Assembly: GCF_014279895.1 (NCBI RefSeq)
Contig: NZ_CP047954.1
Coordinates: 1,116,001-1,180,000 of the forward strand
Direction of reading: 5' to 3'
Source: Synechococcus sp. M16.1
GTDB taxonomy: Bacteria > Cyanobacteriota > Cyanobacteriia > PCC-6307 > Cyanobiaceae
DNA length: 64,000 nucleotides
Below, in pieces: positions 9,284-18,421 of the stretch. Under the pieces are notes generated by a model. That model searched no databases and was not told the DNA's origin. It saw only the letters and a list, made by a program, of their open reading frames with translations. Each line of letters begins with the position of its first letter. The stretch's first letter is position 1. A program made the position numbers and the translations under genes.

Positions 9284-10201
9284 ATGACACAGACGCTCAC
9301 CCACAACAAAGCCGAGTCAGCTTCTGACCTCAGATACCAACCCTTTCAACGCAGAAACATCAGCAGCGGGGCGCTCTCGTTTCTGGCAGCCCTGTTTGCC
9401 GCGATTGCTGTTCTGCCCCTGATCCTTGTGCTGGGCTACGTGCTCGTGCAGGGGGGCAGCAAGATCAGCCTGGCCCTGCTGACGCAACTTCCACCACCGC
9501 CAGGCCTCGAAGACGGCGGCATCGCCAATGCGATCGTTGGAACGCTGGTGGTGACGGCCATCGCTGCACTGATCGCCGTTCCGGTGGGCGTCGGTGGCGG
9601 CATTTTTCTGGCTGAATACTCCCGTTCGGGATGGTTCGCCCAGTTCATCCGCTTCGGCACCAATGTGCTGGCCGGGGTGCCATCGATCATTGCCGGCGTT
9701 TTCATCTACGGCACGATCGTCACCAGTCGAATCCTGTTCGGAAACGCCTACAGCGCCGTGGCCGGCGGCATGGCACTGGCGGTGCTGATGCTTCCCACAG
9801 TGATCAAAACCACCGATGAAGGTCTGAAGCTGGTGCCCGACGATCTCCGGCGTGGCGCCCTCGGCGTGGGGGCATCCCGGTTCGTCACCGTTGTTCGCAT
9901 CACCCTGCCTGCCGCATTAACCCCGATAGCCACAGGTGTTGTTCTTGGCATCGCCCGAGCAGCAGGGGAAACAGCTCCCTTGATCTTCACCGCTCTGTTC
10001 TCACCGTTCTGGTCGGATCTGCTTACGCCCGAAGGGATCTTCGCTCCAATCGCGACCCTCTCGGTGATGATCTACAACTTCGCGATCATGCCCTACGAAT
10101 TTCACAACGAGCTGGCGTGGGCCGCATCGTTTGTGCTCGTGGTGATGATCCTGGCCCTGAACCTGTTCTCTCGCTGGCTGGCGCGATTTGCTGCCAAATA
10201 A
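9284..10201 (+). CDS. pstA: Phosphate ABC transporter permease PstA
   Basis: Second membrane subunit of the Pst importer, 305 residues with about six hydrophobic segments. The [13 protein letters not shown] and [20 protein letters not shown] segments are typical of PstA, the latter being the loop that docks on PstB. It follows pstC after a single base and precedes pstB by 20 bp, consistent with one transcript. Confidence 0.94.
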   Translation: MTQTLTHNKAESASDLRYQPFQRRNISSGALSFLAALFAAIAVLPLILVLGYVLVQGGSKISLALLTQLPPPPGLEDGGIANAIVGTLVVTAIAALIAVPVGVGGGIFLAEYSRSGWFAQFIRFGTNVLAGVPSIIAGVFIYGTIVTSRILFGNAYSAVAGGMALAVLMLPTVIKTTDEGLKLVPDDLRRGALGVGASRFVTVVRITLPAALTPIATGVVLGIARAAGETAPLIFTALFSPFWSDLLTPEGIFAPIATLSVMIYNFAIMPYEFHNELAWAASFVLVVMILALNLFSRWLARFAAK

Positions 10202-10221
10202 ACCTTTTTCTGCATAAAACA

Positions 10222-11043
10222 ATGACGACTCTTCAACAGCCCCAAGCCACCGAGTCCCACAACGCAGACGTCGCCCTTTCCCTGCAGAACGTCACGATCA
10301 GCTACGGCAATTTCGAAGCCGTCAAAAACGTCTACTGCGAGATTCCCCGCGGCAAGGTGACAGCCTTCATTGGCCCATCCGGATGTGGAAAGTCCACGGT
10401 GCTTCGTTCATTGAATCGGATGAACGATCTGATCGAAGGCTGCTCACTGAAGGGAAGCATCCTGTTTGGAGGTGTAGACCTCTACGGGCCCAGGATTGAT
10501 CCCGTGGAGGTGCGTCGCCGGATCGGAATGGTGTTCCAACAACCCAACCCATTCCCGAAAAGCATCTACGAAAACATCGCCTTCGGCGCTCGCATCAATG
10601 GCTACACCGGAGACATGGATGAGCTTGTTGAGCGTTCCCTCCGCCAGGCGGCGGTTTGGGATGAGTGCAAAGACAAGCTGAATGAAAGCGGGTATTCGCT
10701 CTCCGGCGGCCAGCAACAGCGCCTGTGCATCGCGCGCACGATCGCGATTCAGCCAGAGGTCATCCTCATGGATGAGCCTTGCTCAGCCCTTGATCCCATC
10801 TCAACGTTGAAGATCGAGGAGACGATGCATGAGCTCAAGAAGAGCTTCACCATCGTGATCGTCACCCACAACATGCAGCAGGCCGTTCGCGTCAGCGACA
10901 TGACCGCCTTCTACAACGCAGAGGCCGTTGAAGGCGGAACCGGAAAGGTGGGTTACCTCGTGGAATTCAACGAGACCGACAAGATCTTCAACGCCCCCCA
11001 ACAGCAGGCCACCCAGGACTACGTCTCCGGTCGTTTCGGCTGA
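10222..11043 (+). CDS. pstB: Phosphate ABC transporter ATP-binding protein PstB
   Basis: ATPase that powers phosphate import. The 273-residue protein has Walker A GPSGCGKS at about residue 51, the Q-loop [14 protein letters not shown] typical of PstB, signature [16 protein letters not shown], Walker [14 protein letters not shown] and the switch His in IVIVTHNM. The start is ATG 10222 rather than the longer open frame from 10117, which would run back into pstA. Last gene of the pst operon. Confidence 0.96.
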   Translation: MTTLQQPQATESHNADVALSLQNVTISYGNFEAVKNVYCEIPRGKVTAFIGPSGCGKSTVLRSLNRMNDLIEGCSLKGSILFGGVDLYGPRIDPVEVRRRIGMVFQQPNPFPKSIYENIAFGARINGYTGDMDELVERSLRQAAVWDECKDKLNESGYSLSGGQQQRLCIARTIAIQPEVILMDEPCSALDPISTLKIEETMHELKKSFTIVIVTHNMQQAVRVSDMTAFYNAEAVEGGTGKVGYLVEFNETDKIFNAPQQQATQDYVSGRFG

Positions 11044-11099
11044 TCGCCGAGCCGGCCCCAGGCAAGGCCGTGATTGGGCCTTTAAGCACCGAAATGGGC

Positions 11100-11126
11100 A
11101 AAAAAAATCCGGTCCTGAAGGACCGG
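11100..11126 (-). terminator. Rho-independent terminator of tRNA-Ser
   Basis: On the minus strand a perfect 7-bp GC-rich stem (CCGGTCC/GGACCGG) with a four-base loop is followed by eight consecutive T. It begins about 6 bp after the tRNA-Ser 3' end, so it most likely terminates that transcript. It may also help separate the convergent pstB transcript. Confidence 0.85.
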
Positions 11127-11131
11127 AGAAG

Positions 11132-11218
11132 CGGAGAGCGAGGGATTCGAACCCTCGATAGAGTTGCCCCTATACAGCATTTCCAGTGCTGCGCCTTCGA
11201 CCACTCGGCCAGCTCTCC
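11132..11218 (-). tRNA. tRNA-Ser (anticodon GGA)
   Basis: An 87-nt cloverleaf reads on the minus strand: acceptor GGAGAGC paired with GCTCTCC plus discriminator G, a D arm with GGCCGAGTGGTCGAAGGC, anticodon loop CTGGAAA (anticodon GGA, reading UCC/UCU), a long variable arm typical of class II tRNA-Ser, and a T arm with GGTTCGAATCC. The CCA end is not encoded. Confidence 0.97.
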
Positions 11219-11271
11219 ACCGGCTAAATGGGGCAGGTGAGAATGTAGCAGGGCACTGCCAGCAGACCTTC

Positions 11272-11640
11272 ATGCGTCCCAGCCACAGGATCACGATTCA
11301 CTGGCGCCAAGAAGGTCGCACCATCACCCACGACGTCCCTGAGGGGGACTACATCCTTCACAGCTTCGAAGAGCAGGGTGACCCACTTCCTTTCTCCTGC
11401 AGAAACGGATGCTGCACGGAGTGCGCCGTTCGCGTGCAGAGCGGCAACCTCGACCAGCGCGAAGCCATGGGTCTGTCGAGGGAGCTGAGGGACAAGGGCT
11501 ACGGCCTGCTCTGCGTGGCCCGCGCCATCGGGCCCCTGGAGGCTGAAACCCAGGATGAGGATGAGGTGTACGAGCTCCAGTTCGGTCGCCACTTCGGCAA
11601 AGGGCGCGTCACTGCTCGCATCCCCCTCGAGGAGGAGTGA
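11272..11640 (+). CDS. Plant-type [2Fe-2S] ferredoxin
   Basis: Small electron carrier of 122 residues. The iron-sulphur ligands are visible as C43-x4-C48-x2-C51-x29-C81 in the segments SCRNGCCTECAV and GLLCVA, the plant-type ferredoxin pattern. It extends about 25 residues beyond the last cysteine with an acidic then basic tail, longer than photosynthetic PetF (about 97 residues), so it is probably a specialised ferredoxin. The start is ATG 11272; upstream in-frame codons run into the tRNA. It is followed 2 bp later by the inositol-phosphatase-family gene. Confidence 0.9.
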   Translation: MRPSHRITIHWRQEGRTITHDVPEGDYILHSFEEQGDPLPFSCRNGCCTECAVRVQSGNLDQREAMGLSRELRDKGYGLLCVARAIGPLEAETQDEDEVYELQFGRHFGKGRVTARIPLEEE

Positions 11641-11642
11641 AC

Positions 11643-12530
11643 ATGCCGGAATCGATCTGCACCCGTGCCGCCCACAAAGCCGGTCTCACCCCAAGCGATC
11701 TGGAGCGTCTTGTCGGCGTGGCCAGCTCAGCGGCCGATGCCGGTGGCCAGGAACTGATGCGCCACTACGGGCGCCTGTCGTCCATCGAAAGCAAAGGCCG
11801 CATCGGCGACCTGGTCACCAATGCCGACCTTGCTGCCGAACGCATCGTCTTGGATCTGCTGGCGGAGCAAACCCCTGAGATTGCCGTACTGGCGGAGGAA
11901 AGCGGGGCAGCCGGTCAGCAGGACGGCCTGAGGTGGTGTATTGACCCCCTCGATGGGACCACAAACTTCGCCCACGGCTACCCCTTTTTTGCCACCTCGA
12001 TCGGACTCACCCTGGGCCAGCAGCCCATCCTCGGGGCCATCGCTGTGCCCTTTCTGAAGGAGATGTACTGGGGGGCACCGGGGGTCGGAGCGTTCTGCAA
12101 CGACAGACCACTGCAGGTGAGCAGTTGTGATCGGCTCGAAGACTCCCTACTGGTCACCGGGTTCGCCTACGACCGGCACACCCGACTCGACAACAACTAC
12201 GCCGAGTTCTGCTGGTTCACCCATCGCACCCACGGCGTGCGCCGGGGCGGTGCTGCAGCGGTGGACCTGGCCTTCGTGGCCGCTGGCCGCCAGGACGGCT
12301 ATTGGGAACGGGGCCTGTCTCCCTGGGATCTGGCCGCTGGCGTGGCGTTGGTGGATCTGGCCGGTGGAACCGTCACCGGCTATGGCAATCGACCCTTCGA
12401 TCTCTCCAGTGGCCGGGTCGTTGCCGCTGGCGCCAGCCTGCATGCGGCGATCACCGAGGGGCTGTCTCAGGTGCAACCACTGCCTGGAGCCGCCTTCGGA
12501 GCGCCCGAGGTCACGGCCATGGGATCCTGA
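11643..12530 (+). CDS. Inositol monophosphatase family protein
   Basis: Mg-dependent sugar/inositol phosphate phosphatase of 295 residues. The metal and substrate motifs are all present: [15 protein letters not shown] (Glu ligand), [15 protein letters not shown] and the C-terminal [13 protein letters not shown]. Substrate could be inositol phosphate, histidinol phosphate or another sugar phosphate; position 22 bp before hisZ makes a histidinol-phosphatase role worth considering, but this is inference. Start ATG 11643 lies 2 bp after the ferredoxin stop. Confidence 0.9.
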   Translation: MPESICTRAAHKAGLTPSDLERLVGVASSAADAGGQELMRHYGRLSSIESKGRIGDLVTNADLAAERIVLDLLAEQTPEIAVLAEESGAAGQQDGLRWCIDPLDGTTNFAHGYPFFATSIGLTLGQQPILGAIAVPFLKEMYWGAPGVGAFCNDRPLQVSSCDRLEDSLLVTGFAYDRHTRLDNNYAEFCWFTHRTHGVRRGGAAAVDLAFVAAGRQDGYWERGLSPWDLAAGVALVDLAGGTVTGYGNRPFDLSSGRVVAAGASLHAAITEGLSQVQPLPGAAFGAPEVTAMGS

Positions 12531-12552
12531 GGCGTGGCCGAGAGGACGTGAG

Positions 12553-13731
12553 ATGGCGCTGCAACCTGCAGCTGGCGCAAAGGATCTGAATCCACGTCAG
12601 GTGGAGACCAACCGACAGCTGACGGAACGTCTGGCGTCGGTTTACCGCGTCTGGGGCTACGACGAGGTCTCGCCACCCCGGGTGGAACGCCTGGCCACCC
12701 TGATGGCCGGCGGTGCCATCGACAGCTCAGACATTGTTCGTCTGGTGGCTGATGACCCCCTCGGGCTGCGCCCGGAGATGACGGCATCCATCGCCAGAGC
12801 CGCCTGCACACGATTTGCAGATCGCCAGAGACCGCTGCGGCTCTGGGCCTCTGGCACGGTGTTTCGCACCCGTTCGGCCGATGAGGGTGGTCAGTGCATT
12901 GAAGAAAACCTTCAGAGCGGCGTTGAACTGTTCGGCGTCAGTGGCAGCGAAGCGGAGATGGAGCTGCTCAGCCTGCTGATGGCCTCCATTCAGACCCTGG
13001 GGCTGCAAGCCAGCCAGAAACCAAGGCTGTTGCTGGGGCACACCGCTCTGATGGATCTGGTGCTCCGTCCGTTCAGCGGTGCGTTGCGTGATCAGATCCG
13101 TACGGCATTGATCAATTTCGACCGGTTGGCCATCGAGGGCTTCGATCTGGCCGACGCTGAGAAGACCAGGCTGCTCTCCTTGTTGGACTGCCGTGGCACC
13201 CCCGACCAGGTGCTGACGCAGCTCGGCAGTCTCTGCGGGGAACAGCCGGTCTTCGATGAGCTGCGGCGCCTCTGTGCCCATCTCGCCTCGGCAGCTCAGG
13301 CTCAGGCGGTGACGATCCAGCTGGATCCAACCTTTCAACCCCATTTCGAGCTCTACACCGGCCTAGTGTTCCAGCTGGTCTGTGATGGCCGCAGTTCACC
13401 GGTGGTGATTGCCCGCGGTGGCCGCTACGACGATCTGGTGCGCCGTTGCGGCGCAACGGATGATCAGGCTTTTGGCGCAGGGTTCAGCCTCGCGATCGAT
13501 CCGATCCGCGAACTGATTTCAGACCTGGATGCTGCCGAACAGGAGCAGTCCGATGTTCTCGTTGCTTTTTCAACGGCCTCGAATCTGGAATCTGCCATGG
13601 AGCGTCAGCGCGGCTGGCACGAGCAGGGACGCACCGCTGTGATGGCCCTGGAGCCCCTGGCGTCCAAGCAGGAGGCTGAGCAGCGGGCGAAGGCCCAGGG
13701 TGGTCTGCAGCTGGATTGGGTCGATCCTTAG
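12553..13731 (+). CDS. hisZ: ATP phosphoribosyltransferase regulatory subunit
   Basis: Histidyl-tRNA-synthetase paralogue that partners the short-form HisG in the first step of histidine biosynthesis. It has class II synthetase motif 2 character ([18 protein letters not shown]), an [10 protein letters not shown] segment and the ARGGRYDDL loop, but at 392 residues it lacks the anticodon-binding domain of HisRS. ATG 12553 is chosen because the longer frame from 12127 runs antiphase through the preceding phosphatase gene. It precedes a small ferredoxin gene by 25 bp. Confidence 0.92.
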   Translation: MALQPAAGAKDLNPRQVETNRQLTERLASVYRVWGYDEVSPPRVERLATLMAGGAIDSSDIVRLVADDPLGLRPEMTASIARAACTRFADRQRPLRLWASGTVFRTRSADEGGQCIEENLQSGVELFGVSGSEAEMELLSLLMASIQTLGLQASQKPRLLLGHTALMDLVLRPFSGALRDQIRTALINFDRLAIEGFDLADAEKTRLLSLLDCRGTPDQVLTQLGSLCGEQPVFDELRRLCAHLASAAQAQAVTIQLDPTFQPHFELYTGLVFQLVCDGRSSPVVIARGGRYDDLVRRCGATDDQAFGAGFSLAIDPIRELISDLDAAEQEQSDVLVAFSTASNLESAMERQRGWHEQGRTAVMALEPLASKQEAEQRAKAQGGLQLDWVDP

Positions 13732-13756
13732 GATCCCGCTGTGCAGCAGGACCTCC

Positions 13757-13981
13757 ATGGCTCATTCCATCGTCACTGACGTTTGCGAGGGGATCGCTGA
13801 TTGTGTTGATGCCTGCCCTGTGGCCTGTATCGACCAAGGCAAAGGAAAGAACAAGAAGGGCACTGACTTCTACTGGATCAATTTCGACACCTGCATCGAT
13901 TGCGGTATCTGCCTGCAGGTATGTCCCGTTGAGGGGGCCATCGTTGCTGAAGAGCGCCCTGACCTGCAGAAGACGCCCTGA
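13757..13981 (+). CDS. Bacterial-type 4Fe-4S ferredoxin
   Basis: 74-residue two-cluster ferredoxin. The second cluster is canonical: C46-x2-C49-x2-C52-x3-C56-P. The first has C10, C16 and C20-P with C24, suggesting a 7Fe or 8Fe protein. A Lys-rich loop (KGKGKNKKG) separates them. Cytosolic low-potential electron carrier; its redox partner is not evident from context. Start ATG 13757. Confidence 0.92.
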   Translation: MAHSIVTDVCEGIADCVDACPVACIDQGKGKNKKGTDFYWINFDTCIDCGICLQVCPVEGAIVAEERPDLQKTP

Positions 13982-14085
13982 TCTGTGCCAAGGGACGTAG
14001 GCACGAAGGTACGGGGAACCCCCTGAAACAGCCGTTGAGCCCGGGTAAAACCTGTCTCTAGTGTCTGGTTTTTCACAGCAAAGAA

Positions 14086-15990
14086 ATGGCGGTGCTGGAG
14101 GAACAGGGTCAGATTCAGATCCACACCGAAAACATTTTCCCGATCATCAAGAAGGCCGTTTATTCCGGCCATGAGGTGTTTCTGCGGGAGCTGGTGAGCA
14201 ATGGCGTCGACGCCATCAGCAAGCGCCGCATGGCGGCGATGGCCGGCGACTGCAGTGAAGGGGATGACGGGGCCATTCGGATCAGTGTGGATCGCGAAGC
14301 CAAAACGCTCACCATCAGCGACAACGGCATCGGCATGACCGCCGATGAGGTGAAGCGCTACATCAACCAGGTGGCCTTCTCCAGCGCCGAGGATTTCCTG
14401 GAGAAGTACAAGCAGGAAAACGACGCCATCATTGGCCACTTCGGCCTGGGCTTCTATTCCAGCTTCATGGTGGCCGAGCGGGTTGAGCTGCTGACCCGTT
14501 CAGCCCGGCCCGAGGCTGAGGCCGTGCGCTGGAGCTGTGATGGCTCCCCGAACTTCAGCCTCACTGCCGCCGAGAAAGACCAGCCCGGCACGGACGTGAT
14601 CCTTCATCTGATGGAGGACGAGCTCGAATATCTCGAACCGGCTCGGATCCGCACCCTGATCAACACCTACTGCGACTTCATGGCAGTACCGGTGCAGCTG
14701 GAAGGGGAAACCATCAACAAGATGGATGCCCCCTGGCGCAAAAGCGCCAGAGACCTGAGTGATCAGGACTACATCGACCTGTACCACTACCTCTATCCCT
14801 TCCAGGGCGATCCCCTGCTCTGGGTTCACCTCAATACCGACTATCCCTACAACCTCCAGGGCATTCTTTTCTTCCCCAAGCAGACCGGACGTGCCGACTG
14901 GGAGAAGGGGGAAATCAAGCTGTACTGCAACCAGGTGTTCGTCAGCGATTCGATCAAGGAGGTCGTTCCGCGCTACCTGTTGCCCCTGCGGGGGGTGATC
15001 GATTCACCCGACATCCCCCTGAACGTGAGCCGCAGTGCTCTGCAAACCGACCGACGCGTTCGCTCCATCGGCAACTTCGTCGCCAAGAAAGTCTCCGACC
15101 GGCTGCGGAACCTGAAAAAGGAGGATCCCAAGGGTTACGCCGAAGCCTGGGATGCCCTGGCACCCTTCGTGAAGATCGGCGCCATGGAGGACGAGAAGTT
15201 CGCCGAACAGGTGTCTGAACTGATCCTGTTCGCCACCACTGCTGCAGCAGGGGAAGGGGACGACGCTGACCCGATCGCCTGCGATGGCCGTGCCTTCACC
15301 ACCCTGGAGGGGTACCGCAGCCGACTGGCCGCGGATCAAAACAAGCGTGTGCTCTACAGCACCGATGACGTTGCCCAGGCCGGTGCGCTCAACCTCTGGA
15401 CCTCCCAGGGCGCGGAAGTGCTGAAGCTGGAGACGGTGATCGACACCCAGTTCATCCCCTGGCTGGAACATCGCCATGAGGAACTCACCTTCCAGCGCGT
15501 CGACTCGGAACTGGACGAAAGCCTGAAGGACAACGATGCCGAAATCACCGATCAGGACGGCACCACCGAGTCAGACCGACTGCGTGATCTGATCAAAGCG
15601 GCCCTGGCCAACGACAAGGTGACCGTTCAGGTGCAGGCCCTGAAAGCCGAGGGGGCACCGCCGGCCATGATTCTTCTGCCGGAACAGATGCGCCGGCTGA
15701 ACGACATGGGCGCCTTGATGGAACAACGCCTGCCGGGCCTTCCCGAGCATCACGTGCTGCTGGTGAACCGGCGCCACCCCCTTGTGGAGGGGATGCTGAA
15801 GTTACGTGCCGGTGGCGTGCTGGTGGGAGCGGCGGACACATCGCCGACCGCAAGCCTGTCCGAGGATGTGGCCCGCCATCTGTATGACATGGCGCGCCTG
15901 GGCGTCGGGGGGCTGGAGCCCAATGAGCTGGCCGGTTTCCAGACCCGCAGCGCTGAGTTGATGGGTGCCTTGATGCAGAGAGGGCTTTGA
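14086..15990 (+). CDS. htpG: Molecular chaperone HtpG (Hsp90)
   Basis: ATP-dependent chaperone of 634 residues. The GHKL ATPase domain carries LRELVSNGVDAISKRR, SDNGIGMTADEV and GHFGLGFYSSFMVA. The middle domain has PLRGVIDSPDIPLNVSRS, and the C-terminal dimerisation domain is present with no EEVD tail, as in bacteria. Start ATG 14086. A 104-bp gap separates it from the ferredoxin gene, so it likely has its own promoter. Confidence 0.97.
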   Translation: MAVLEEQGQIQIHTENIFPIIKKAVYSGHEVFLRELVSNGVDAISKRRMAAMAGDCSEGDDGAIRISVDREAKTLTISDNGIGMTADEVKRYINQVAFSSAEDFLEKYKQENDAIIGHFGLGFYSSFMVAERVELLTRSARPEAEAVRWSCDGSPNFSLTAAEKDQPGTDVILHLMEDELEYLEPARIRTLINTYCDFMAVPVQLEGETINKMDAPWRKSARDLSDQDYIDLYHYLYPFQGDPLLWVHLNTDYPYNLQGILFFPKQTGRADWEKGEIKLYCNQVFVSDSIKEVVPRYLLPLRGVIDSPDIPLNVSRSALQTDRRVRSIGNFVAKKVSDRLRNLKKEDPKGYAEAWDALAPFVKIGAMEDEKFAEQVSELILFATTAAAGEGDDADPIACDGRAFTTLEGYRSRLAADQNKRVLYSTDDVAQAGALNLWTSQGAEVLKLETVIDTQFIPWLEHRHEELTFQRVDSELDESLKDNDAEITDQDGTTESDRLRDLIKAALANDKVTVQVQALKAEGAPPAMILLPEQMRRLNDMGALMEQRLPGLPEHHVLLVNRRHPLVEGMLKLRAGGVLVGAADTSPTASLSEDVARHLYDMARLGVGGLEPNELAGFQTRSAELMGALMQRGL

Positions 15991-16011
15991 CCTGAACACC
16001 TTTTGCTAAAT

Positions 16012-16048
16012 AGGTTGTTTGGAACTGATTTTTCAGCTCCAACAACCT
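16012..16048 (+). promoter_or_regulatory. Long hairpin in the htpG-rpmB intergenic region
   Basis: An imperfect inverted repeat of about 16 bp per arm (AGGTTGTT...AACAACCT with inner CTGA/TCAG and a TTTT loop) lies 20 bp before the rpmB start. One bulged T and one mismatch interrupt it. No T-run follows, so it is not a standard terminator; it could be an htpG 3'-end processing structure or an rpmB leader element. Confidence 0.5.
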
Positions 16049-16068
16049 CTCAGTAGAAGGACATCGTC

Positions 16069-16305
16069 ATGTCACGGGTGTGTCAGCTCACCGGTACTCG
16101 CGCCAACAACGGCATGGCCGTGAGCCATTCCCACATCCGCACCAAGAAGCTGCAGCAGGCCAACCTGCAGCAGCGTCGTCTCTGGTGGGCGGAAGGCAAC
16201 CGCTGGGTGAAGCTGCGTGTCACCACCCGCGCCCTCAAAACCATCCAGAAGAAAGGTCTGGGCGCCTACGCCAAGTCTCTGGGCATTAACCTGGCCAAGA
16301 TCTGA
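16069..16305 (+). CDS. rpmB: 50S ribosomal protein L28
   Basis: 78-residue basic ribosomal protein. It begins [20 protein letters not shown] and contains [19 protein letters not shown] and a Lys-rich C-terminus, all characteristic of bacterial L28. The start is ATG 16069 with AGAAGGA about 8 bp upstream. The length matches cyanobacterial L28. Confidence 0.98.
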   Translation: MSRVCQLTGTRANNGMAVSHSHIRTKKLQQANLQQRRLWWAEGNRWVKLRVTTRALKTIQKKGLGAYAKSLGINLAKI

Positions 16306-16317
16306 GATCTTGAACGG

Positions 16318-16878
16318 GTGAATCGGCGGGAATTACTAGTCAAGTCCGGCCTTTTCCTCGCAGCTCTGACGCTCACACCCTCGCGGGCCTCGGCCCTCGG
16401 GGGTGTTGTTCTGGAAACGGGTACAACCGTGCCTGATTTCGATCTGCCCGGATCCAGCCAGTCCGAACCCGATCGGAAGCAATGGAGCAGCCGTGATCTG
16501 CGCGGCCGCTGGGTCGCGGTTTACTTCTATCCAAGGGATTTCACCGGCGGATGCACGATCGAAGCCAGGGGCTTCGAAAGCCTTCACAACGACTTCCTTC
16601 AGGCCGGTGCGGAAGTCATCGGCATCAGCGCCGACAGCGTTGACGACCATGAATCCTTCTGTGAGAGCGAGGGATTGAGCTTCCCCCTGCTGTCCGATCC
16701 CGACGGGACCGTGAGCAAGGCCTACGGATCGTGGATGGCGCCGTACTCGCTGCGCCACACCTTTCTGATCGATCCGGACGGGGTCCTGCGTCAACGCTGG
16801 GTGGCGGTTCGACCCAACGGTCACGCCCGCGAGGTGCTGGATTCGTTGGTGTCTTTTCAGACCAAAGCCGCCGTTTGA
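16318..16878 (+). CDS. PrxQ/BCP-type peroxiredoxin with export-like N-terminus
   Basis: Thiol peroxidase of 186 residues. The N-terminus (GTG start at 16318) has MNRRELLVKSG followed by a hydrophobic stretch and an ASA site, resembling a Tat or Sec signal, so it may act in the thylakoid lumen or periplasm. The catalytic motif is FYPRDFTGGCTIEARGFE: the peroxidatic Cys is present, but the resolving Cys five residues on in classical PrxQ is an Arg. Another Cys in SFCESEG about 45 residues later may take that role. It lies 12 bp after rpmB. Confidence 0.88.
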   Translation: MNRRELLVKSGLFLAALTLTPSRASALGGVVLETGTTVPDFDLPGSSQSEPDRKQWSSRDLRGRWVAVYFYPRDFTGGCTIEARGFESLHNDFLQAGAEVIGISADSVDDHESFCESEGLSFPLLSDPDGTVSKAYGSWMAPYSLRHTFLIDPDGVLRQRWVAVRPNGHAREVLDSLVSFQTKAAV

Positions 16879-16930
16879 CAAAAGAGGGCTTTTGCTGAAT
16901 GGTGGACCGAACGAAGCGTTGATCGAATAA

Positions 16931-18421
16931 ATGGGTGCGGGTCAGAGTTCATTTGTAATCCTCTATCACCGCACGCCGTTTGACGAATCAAAAGACAAGA
17001 ACGGGAAAAGAATATGGGTCGATCAGAAAAGCCCTAACGGAATTATTCCAACCCTTCGCAACCTCTTCCGTAGCTGCGAAAAAGGCACTTGGATTGCCTG
17101 GAGACGGGTCGACGATCAGTCGAATAAGGGCACAGAACGGTTTGAGATGGAACACCCTTCGCCGTTCACTCTCTGCAGAATTCCCCTGGAAGACGAACAG
17201 ATTTCCAGTTTTTATCACATCACTTCCAAAGAATGCTTCTGGCCAATTCTTCATACGTTTCCAACCTATTTCAATGTCAACAACGCGAACTGGAAGATCT
17301 TTGAAGAGGTCAACAAACGTTTCGCCAAGGCGGCATGCGCCGAAGCCGCCGAGGGTGCAACGGTGTGGGTGCATGACTACAACCTTTGGTTGGCTCCCGG
17401 TTACATCCGAGCCGAACGTCCAGACCTGAAGATTGCCTTTTTCCATCACACTCCTTTCCCGGGGAATGATGTTTTCGCCATCCTTCCCTGGCGTGAGCAG
17501 ATCCTGGAAAGTTTGCTCTGTTGTGATGTCGTTGGCTTCCATATCCCCCGCTACACCGAAAACTTTGCCCGTGCCGCCACAACCCTGGTGGGGGCCAAAC
17601 GTGGGCCCAAACTGCCGGTGGACAAGAAATTCATTGAGGTCGGAACCGCCCTTTCGGAAGGCACGGTCACCAGTCACCTCGAGCACAACGGTCGCACCAT
17701 TCAGCTGCTCAGCTCTCCGGTGGGCACCTCACCGGATCTGATTCAGGAATTGTGCTGGACCCCGTCGGTTGAAAGCCATGGCGAATTGATCGTTCAAGAC
17801 ACCAAAAAAGGCCGAAAACTGATCCTCTCTGCCAGTCGTGTGGATTACACCAAGGGCAACGAAGAGTTGCTGCTGGCATTTGAACGGCTGTTGGAACGAC
17901 GCAAGGATCTGCACGGCCAGGTGGTGCTGATGCTGGCCTGTGTGGCCGCTGCCAGTGGAATGAAGATCTACGAAGACACCCAACGCTCAATCGAGGAGAT
18001 GGCCGGACGCATCAACGGCCGCTTCAGCCAGATCGATTGGGTGCCCATCCGCTTTTCCACCCGCCGAATCCCCTACGACGAAATGATCGCCTGGTTCTGC
18101 CATGCCGATGTCTGCTGGATCACACCGCTGCGGGATGGCCTGAATCTTGTGGCCAAGGAGTACGCCGCTGCTCGACGCAACCGTGGCGGCGTTCTTGTGC
18201 TCTCGGAATTCACCGGAGCCTCGGTTGTGCTGGATGGCGCCGTGCTCACCAATCCCTATTCCAACCGCCGCATGGATGAGGCCATCGAATCGGCACTGGA
18301 AATGGATGAAGACGAGCAGCGCGACCGCATGAGCCGCATGACCGATGCCGTGGAGAACTACACGGTGAGTGACTGGGCCGAGGAACAGATGTCTGGCCTG
18401 TCGCCCTCCACCCCGCAATGA
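16931..18421 (+). CDS. ggpS: Glucosylglycerol-phosphate synthase
   Basis: GT20-family transferase that joins ADP-glucose to glycerol 3-phosphate, the committed step to the compatible solute glucosylglycerol. The 496-residue protein shows WVHDYNLWLAPGYIR, FFHHTPFPGNDVFAILPWR, SRVDYTKGNEELL and the LRDGLNLVAKEY nucleotide-sugar segment. Glucosylglycerol rather than trehalose-6-phosphate synthesis is inferred from the overall sequence and from the downstream transporter genes. Its stop overlaps ggtB by 4 bp (ATGA). The first 400 bp look AT-richer than the rest. The phosphatase GgpP is not nearby. Confidence 0.93.
   Translation: MGAGQSSFVILYHRTPFDESKDKNGKRIWVDQKSPNGIIPTLRNLFRSCEKGTWIAWRRVDDQSNKGTERFEMEHPSPFTLCRIPLEDEQISSFYHITSKECFWPILHTFPTYFNVNNANWKIFEEVNKRFAKAACAEAAEGATVWVHDYNLWLAPGYIRAERPDLKIAFFHHTPFPGNDVFAILPWREQILESLLCCDVVGFHIPRYTENFARAATTLVGAKRGPKLPVDKKFIEVGTALSEGTVTSHLEHNGRTIQLLSSPVGTSPDLIQELCWTPSVESHGELIVQDTKKGRKLILSASRVDYTKGNEELLLAFERLLERRKDLHGQVVLMLACVAAASGMKIYEDTQRSIEEMAGRINGRFSQIDWVPIRFSTRRIPYDEMIAWFCHADVCWITPLRDGLNLVAKEYAAARRNRGGVLVLSEFTGASVVLDGAVLTNPYSNRRMDEAIESALEMDEDEQRDRMSRMTDAVENYTVSDWAEEQMSGLSPSTPQ

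Noticed and set aside
16879-16894. CAAAAG/CTTTTG hairpin after the peroxiredoxin gene
   Set aside because: Short AU-rich stem with only four T; too weak to call a terminator.
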